Below are positions 59,491 to 64,000 of a stretch of DNA of 64,000 nucleotides, piece after piece. Positions within the stretch are counted from its first letter, which is position 1, and every line of letters starts with the position of its first letter. The position numbers and the translations under genes are program-made. The notes below the pieces were generated by a model. It was not told the DNA's origin. It saw only the letters and a list, made by a program, of their open reading frames with translations, and did no database searches. This DNA is from Paenibacillus_AM sp052180255. Lineage in GTDB: Bacteria > Bacillota > Bacilli > Paenibacillales > NBRC-103111. The DNA is taken from assembly GCF_052180255.1 (NCBI RefSeq), contig NZ_CP197466.1:1426001-1490000 (forward strand). Reading direction: 5' to 3'.

Positions 59491-59709
59491 TTAAATCGGG
59501 CCCATTCCATCTAGACGATTGTTCTTCTTATAGCCATATAAGAGTTCTTCAATGGTGGGTGTCTTGGTTTTTTTACTAGATGCTTTCTTCACTTTAGGTA
59601 GTTTCTCTGTATCAGAAAGCTTAGGATCCGCTTTTTCTGTATCGTTGGTCTCTATCTGTCCTAGCAAGCTCGAAATGGCGGAATTATCTAAGTTTGAGAA
59701 ATTAATCAT
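59491..59709 (-). CDS. Small hypothetical protein, 72 residues
   Basis: I do not recognise this protein. It is hydrophilic: an N-terminal stretch I-N-F-S-N-L-D-N-S-A-I-S-S-L-L-G, an acidic middle, a Lys-rich segment (K-V-K-K-A-S-S-K-K-T-K-T), then T-I-E-E-L-L-Y-G-Y-K-K-N-N-R-L-D. No membrane or signal segment. AGGAG lies 9 nt before the ATG at 59709; an ATG three codons earlier would be too close. The good ribosome binding site and convergent position to a terminator support a real gene. Confidence 0.65.
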   Translation of the reverse strand: MINFSNLDNSAISSLLGQIETNDTEKADPKLSDTEKLPKVKKASSKKTKTPTIEELLYGYKKNNRLDGMGPI

Positions 59710-59888
59710 GTTGTTCATCTCCTGATGTATTCGGGTTCAATAGAATAACCATCTTATTCTACCAAAAGTAAACTCATTATTACAAGAACGAAGTTGCGAG
59801 ATTTGGTATTTAATGAAAAAGAGTTTGTCCTGTTTGTATGTTAAAATAAATGGAATGAAATTGAGGTCGGAAGGAGTGAGGTTTCACA

Positions 59889-62800
59889 ATGGCTGTTAAG
59901 TTTGTAATCGGTCGGGCAGGCAGTGGAAAAACCCGATATTGTATAGATCAAATCCGAGAGCATTTGATTCGGGAACCGGAGGGTTCTCCGCTTATTTTAC
60001 TTGTTCCACAGCAATTTACATTTGAAGCGGAGCGGGAACTTGTGTCAAAGGACGGAGTAAGTGGCACGATTCGTGCGCAAGTACTCAGCTTTCATCGACT
60101 TGCTTGGCGAATTATGCAAGCTGAAGGCGGGACTGCACGTATGCCAATTGACGAGATTGGTAAAAAGCTGCTGCTTAGACGTATCTTGCAGCGTCGTCAG
60201 GGTCAATTGAAGTTTTATGCGGGAACACAAGATCAACAGGGCGTTATTGATCGAATGGACGAGTTATTCACAGAGTGGAAGCGGTATGGGATGCTTCCGC
60301 TGCAACTTGAGGAGCGAATGACGAAGGGACGGCACCACTGGGAACATTCACAGTCATTGGAGCCGAAGCTTCAAGATTTAATGATGGTGTATCGTGAGTT
60401 TGAAGAGGAGCTTAAGGCACAGTACTTGGACGGAGAAGATGTACTGACGTTATTAGCTGAGCAGGTTATTAATTCGGAGTGGCTCTCCTCTGCTCAAATT
60501 TGGATCGATGGGTTTCATGGATTTACACCGCAGGAAATGGCGGTTATTGAACGTCTCATGATTCGTTGTCCGGAAGTCTCGATGACGTTTTGTTTGGATC
60601 GCCCATTTTATGATTATGATGACTTGGATGAACTGCATTTATTCCATCCTACAGCTAGAACGATGCGGCAGCTGCAGCGAAGTTTAGTTAATTATGGATT
60701 GCCGACACCGCTTATGGTTGAACTTGCTGATAAGCAGCATCCGACACGATTTACGGAAACTCCGATGCTTGGATTTCTAGAGAGGAATTTTGACCGAAAT
60801 GCAGGTAGGGTTAGATTTGATAAGAAGATTACCGATCATGCCCCACTTGTTATTGCTGAAGCTGCTTCGCGTCGTGCAGAAATCGAAGGTGTATGCCGAG
60901 ATATGGTGCGTCTTACCCGTGAAGAGAATGTTCGCTGGCGGGATATGGCTGTAATGGTTCGGAATATGAACGAATATGGCGAGCTGCTGTCTGTGGTGAT
61001 GCGTGATTTCGGTATTCCACATTTTATCGATCAAAAGAGATCGGTTCTGCATCACCCTTTAGTTGAGTTTATTCGATCAGCTCTGGAGGTCGTCAATCAT
61101 CAATGGCATTATGACGCCGTATTTCGATGTGTGAAAACAGACTTCTTGCTCCCGTGGGGACATGAGAATAGTGAGAGTAGACTTCGCAGAAGAATGGACC
61201 GTTTGGAAAATTATGTGCTTGCCTTTGGGATAAAAGGCAGCCGTTGGACAGATGACAAGAATTGGTTGTATCGGGAACGAAGATCGCTTGAGGGCCCTGA
61301 AGAAGAGATGCGTGAAGATGAGGAGCAAGCTCTTGCAGAAATTAACGACACACGCCGCTGGGTAGCGGTCCCACTCGATCATTTTGCGCGAAAATTAAAA
61401 GACCGATCACAAGTCAGAGGAAAGGTTGAAGCTTTGTTTGAGCTGCTTACAATTTCACATGTACCCGATCGTTTGGAGCGATGGAGTCTAACAAGTAGTG
61501 AGGCAGGGCAGTTAGAACAAGCACGGGAACACACCCAATTGTGGGATCGGGTTATGGATGTGTTCGATCAGTTAGTAGACATGCTGGGTGACGAGGAAGT
61601 ATCAAATGAATTATTCGCGGACTTGGTGGAAACGGGGCTTGAAAGCATATCGATGGGACTTGTCCCGCCTTCTTTAGATGAAGTGCTTATCGGAACTGTG
61701 GATCGGACTAGATCAGGTTCGGTGACGCATGCTTTTATTCTTGGAGTGAATGACGGTGTCCTCCCAGCAAGGTTAAGTGAAGATGGATTGCTGACCGAAA
61801 ATGAGCGTGAGCTGCTGCAGCAGGCGGATATAAGTATGGCTGACAGCGCAAAGCGAAAATTGTTGGATGAGCAGTTCCTCATTTATAACGCGATTACGTC
61901 CGCAAGTTCGTATTTATGGCTTAGTTACCCGCTTGCAGACGAAGAAGGGAAAGGTTTGCTGCCGTCTGAAGTGATGAAGCGGATTCGGTACTTATTCCCT
62001 CAAGTCGTGATTAAACAGTTGGCACTCGAACCGACGAATTTTATGTCTGAAGATGAGCTGATAAGCTATTTATCTCATCCGCAGCAAGCATTCTCCTTCC
62101 TAGGTGTTCAACTTAAGCGCAGGATGCAGGGAGAGGAAATGCCAGATGCGTGGTGGGAGGTCTATAATTGGCTGCTGCAAGATGAAGCATGGAGCGGGAA
62201 ACTAGGTCGAATGGTACAAGCTCTACTCTTCGATAATCACGAAGAGCGATTACCTGCCCTAACAAGCCGCGAATTATATGGCACACATCTTAAAGCGAGT
62301 GTGTCTAGAATGGAGCGTTTTGCAGGCTGCCCATTTTCTCATTTTGTCTCACATGGTCTTCGTCTGCGGGAACGTCGGGTTTATGCGCTAGAAGCGCCTG
62401 ATATTGGGCAATTATACCATGCTGCTCTAAGTGAATTTGCTCAGGGTCTGCAGCGCGATGGATTGGATTGGGGTGATTTATCGCCAGAGGATTGCTATGC
62501 GCGCTCTGCACAAGTGGTAGAGGAGTTGGCACCAAAGTTACCGGGGGATATCTTGCTTAGTTCGCACCGGTTCCGACATATTACACGGAAACTCCAAGAT
62601 GTGGTGGGGCGCTCATCGGTCGTGCTTGCTGAACATGCGAAACGTGGGGAGTTTAAGCCACTTGCCACCGAACTCGATTTTGGACCTGGTCAAACGTTAC
62701 CTCCGCTTGAATTTACACTTGAGAATGGCTGCACAATGGAAATTATCGGGCGGATCGACCGTGTAGATCAGGCAGATACAGATGGCGGCGTGCTGCTGCG

Positions 62801-63458
62801 CGTTATTGACTATAAATCTTCCTCTACGGCATTAGATATGTCAGAGGTGTATCATGGGCTGTCATTACAGATGCTTACTTACCTGGATGTGGTGATTACC
62901 CATGCGGAGAAATGGCTAGGCATAGAGGCGAAGCCGGCTGGTGTGCTTTATTTTCATGTGCATAATCCACTTCTGCTTCATGCGAATCGAATTGGTGCAG
63001 ACAAGGCAGAGGAGGAAACAAGGAAACGTTTCAAGATGAAAGGGTTGCTTACGGCAGACACTGAAATTATTGGGATGATGGACAGCAGCTTGAAAACAGG
63101 TAGTGGACATTCTCAGCTTCTACCTGTTGCGATTACAAAAGATGGCGGTTTCTATAAAAACTCTTCTGTTGCAACAGATAAGCAGTGGAGGCAGATCCGT
63201 TCGTTCGTTAGAGGACAGATTAAACAAATTGGTACTGATATTACCGAGGGCGCAGTTGATATTTCGCCATATCGAATGGGGAATAAAGCGGCATGTATGC
63301 GATGTTCGTATCGTCCTGTCTGTCAGTTCGAGCCGAATTTCTCGGGCAGCCAGTATCAAGTTCGGAAGAAGCTGAGTGGAGACGATCTCTGGTCGGAGAT
63401 TGATCGTTGTGTGAAGAAAGAAGCTGAAGGAGTGACGGAGTATGACAATAGAACATAA
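59889..63458 (+). CDS. addB: Helicase-exonuclease AddAB, subunit AddB
   Basis: Subunit of the AddAB recombination complex that resects double-strand breaks and recognises Chi; it carries a nuclease domain and an inactive helicase-like part. 1189 residues. Walker A G-R-A-G-S-G-K-T at 8-15. The C-terminal RecB-type nuclease domain has V-I-D-Y-K-S-S. Four cysteines for an iron-sulfur cluster are at 814, 1136, 1139 and 1145 (C-M-R-C-S-Y-R-P-V-C). GGAAGGAG precedes the ATG. addA overlaps the end by 17 bases. Confidence 0.97.
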   Translation: MAVKFVIGRAGSGKTRYCIDQIREHLIREPEGSPLILLVPQQFTFEAERELVSKDGVSGTIRAQVLSFHRLAWRIMQAEGGTARMPIDEIGKKLLLRRILQRRQGQLKFYAGTQDQQGVIDRMDELFTEWKRYGMLPLQLEERMTKGRHHWEHSQSLEPKLQDLMMVYREFEEELKAQYLDGEDVLTLLAEQVINSEWLSSAQIWIDGFHGFTPQEMAVIERLMIRCPEVSMTFCLDRPFYDYDDLDELHLFHPTARTMRQLQRSLVNYGLPTPLMVELADKQHPTRFTETPMLGFLERNFDRNAGRVRFDKKITDHAPLVIAEAASRRAEIEGVCRDMVRLTREENVRWRDMAVMVRNMNEYGELLSVVMRDFGIPHFIDQKRSVLHHPLVEFIRSALEVVNHQWHYDAVFRCVKTDFLLPWGHENSESRLRRRMDRLENYVLAFGIKGSRWTDDKNWLYRERRSLEGPEEEMREDEEQALAEINDTRRWVAVPLDHFARKLKDRSQVRGKVEALFELLTISHVPDRLERWSLTSSEAGQLEQAREHTQLWDRVMDVFDQLVDMLGDEEVSNELFADLVETGLESISMGLVPPSLDEVLIGTVDRTRSGSVTHAFILGVNDGVLPARLSEDGLLTENERELLQQADISMADSAKRKLLDEQFLIYNAITSASSYLWLSYPLADEEGKGLLPSEVMKRIRYLFPQVVIKQLALEPTNFMSEDELISYLSHPQQAFSFLGVQLKRRMQGEEMPDAWWEVYNWLLQDEAWSGKLGRMVQALLFDNHEERLPALTSRELYGTHLKASVSRMERFAGCPFSHFVSHGLRLRERRVYALEAPDIGQLYHAALSEFAQGLQRDGLDWGDLSPEDCYARSAQVVEELAPKLPGDILLSSHRFRHITRKLQDVVGRSSVVLAEHAKRGEFKPLATELDFGPGQTLPPLEFTLENGCTMEIIGRIDRVDQADTDGGVLLRVIDYKSSSTALDMSEVYHGLSLQMLTYLDVVITHAEKWLGIEAKPAGVLYFHVHNPLLLHANRIGADKAEEETRKRFKMKGLLTADTEIIGMMDSSLKTGSGHSQLLPVAITKDGGFYKNSSVATDKQWRQIRSFVRGQIKQIGTDITEGAVDISPYRMGNKAACMRCSYRPVCQFEPNFSGSQYQVRKKLSGDDLWSEIDRCVKKEAEGVTEYDNRT

Positions 63459-64000
63459 CCCAATCATCATGCAGACGGCTCCAAGTAAGCCGCAGAATAG
63501 TACGTGGACGGATGAACAGTGGGAAGCAATCGCGCTTCGCGGAAGTGATCTGCTAGTCGCAGCAGCAGCGGGTTCGGGGAAAACGGCGGTACTCGTTGAA
63601 CGTATCATTGGGCGAATTTCATCCGAAGACGCTCCTGTGGATGTCGATCGTCTGCTTGTCGCGACTTTTACGAAGGCTGCTGCGGCAGAGATGAAGGAAC
63701 GGATTCGCGAAGCGTTGGAACGTAAGCTTGAAGATAATCCTCATTCCGATCATCTCCGCCGTCAGCTCGCGTTAATGGGACGCGCATCTGTGACGACGCT
63801 ACATTCTTTTTGCTTAGAAGTGATTCAACGTTATTACAGTATGATTGGGCTTGATCCTGGATTTCGAATTGCCAACGAGACAGAGGGCGATTTGCTTCGC
63901 CAGGATGTCTTGGAAGAAATGCTTGAACAGTATTATGAAAATAGCGATGAGAATGCTCCTTTTTGGCAATTGGTCGATGGCTTTGGTGGTGAGCGCGGGG
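63442..64000 (+). CDS. addA: Helicase-exonuclease AddAB, subunit AddA (3' partial)
   Basis: Start of the AddA helicase-nuclease, cut by the window end after about 186 residues. The UvrD-type N-terminal domain is clear: W-T-D-E-Q-W-E-A-I near 22 (Q motif), Walker A A-A-A-G-S-G-K-T near 43-50, motif Ia T-F-T-K-A-A-A-A-E-M, and the T-L-H-S-F-C motif. The ATG at 63442 lies inside addB with GGAGTGACGGAG upstream. Co-transcribed with addB. The usual protein is over 1200 residues, so most is missing. Confidence 0.95.
   Translation, partial: MTIEHNPIIMQTAPSKPQNSTWTDEQWEAIALRGSDLLVAAAAGSGKTAVLVERIIGRISSEDAPVDVDRLLVATFTKAAAAEMKERIREALERKLEDNPHSDHLRRQLALMGRASVTTLHSFCLEVIQRYYSMIGLDPGFRIANETEGDLLRQDVLEEMLEQYYENSDENAPFWQLVDGFGGERG

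Noticed and set aside
1..64000. CRISPR arrays, tRNA or rRNA genes, insertion sequences and prophage genes
   Set aside because: No regularly spaced repeats, no tRNA-like cloverleaf, no transposase or phage structural genes were seen on either strand; the window is mainly conserved housekeeping and sporulation genes.

Overview
The window is a chromosomal segment of a low-GC, endospore-forming Gram-positive bacterium of the Paenibacillus type. The evidence is the sporulation genes (spoVAC-spoVAD-spoVAE, gpr, spoIIP, a ytaF-like gene), the conserved yqeG-to-yqeM block, comER/comEA/comEB/comEC next to holA and rpsT, the hrcA-grpE-dnaK-dnaJ cluster followed by prmA-rsmE-mtaB, AddAB instead of RecBCD, a T-box in front of leuS, strong Shine-Dalgarno sites and frequent TTG starts. 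No phage, transposase, rRNA, tRNA or CRISPR array was seen. This is mostly a housekeeping region with a few unusual insertions.

Layout. 1-2.7 kb: end of a DUF421 membrane protein gene and the spoVA operon. 2.8-7.3 kb: MoxR ATPase, DUF58 protein and transglutaminase membrane protein. 7.4-13.7 kb: yqeG-yqeH-aroE-yhbY-nadD-yqeK-rsfS, then an S1-domain CvfB-like gene and, after a terminator, a yqeM-like methyltransferase. 13.7-16.5 kb: consensus promoter, leucine T-box leader and leuS. 16.5-24.6 kb: comER (reverse), comEA, comEB, comEC, an ECF sigma/anti-sigma pair and holA. 24.7-30.0 kb: rpsT (reverse), gpr, spoIIP, yqxA-like, lepA. 30.1-32.9 kb: ytaF-like (reverse), hemW and a small acetyltransferase gene behind two ARG-box-like sites. 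32.9-39.5 kb: CIRCE, hrcA, an archaeal-type (group II/III) chaperonin gene, grpE, dnaK, dnaJ. 39.6-46.5 kb: secreted alkaline phosphatase, an ABC exporter module whose ATPase gene carries an in-frame stop, a DUF3299-like lipoprotein, a small Ala/Asp-rich protein, ecsAB. 46.6-53.5 kb: prmA, M50 protease, rsmE, mtaB, a NUDIX gene, a Na/Pi cotransporter-like gene (reverse) and an RlmI-like methyltransferase. 53.5-64 kb: FusB-like EF-G-binding protein with a possible leader peptide, an S-layer-homology protein, a methyltransferase, an MBL-fold lipoprotein with a DUF3006 partner, a small hypothetical gene, addB and the start of addA.

How the parts connect. Stress folding: HrcA/CIRCE heads a single gene run that supplies DnaK-GrpE-DnaJ and, between hrcA and grpE, an archaeal-like chaperonin with its own helical protrusion; this is the most remarkable gene here. 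Envelope stress: the ECF sigma gene and the distant S-layer-homology gene share the same promoter sequence at the same spacing, which suggests one regulon. Sporulation: the germination protease has a full sigma-G-type promoter. Arginine: two ARG-box-like sites spaced 21 bp centre to centre overlap the promoter of an N-acetylglutamate-synthase-like gene. All functional calls come from reading motifs and gene order; no database search was run.
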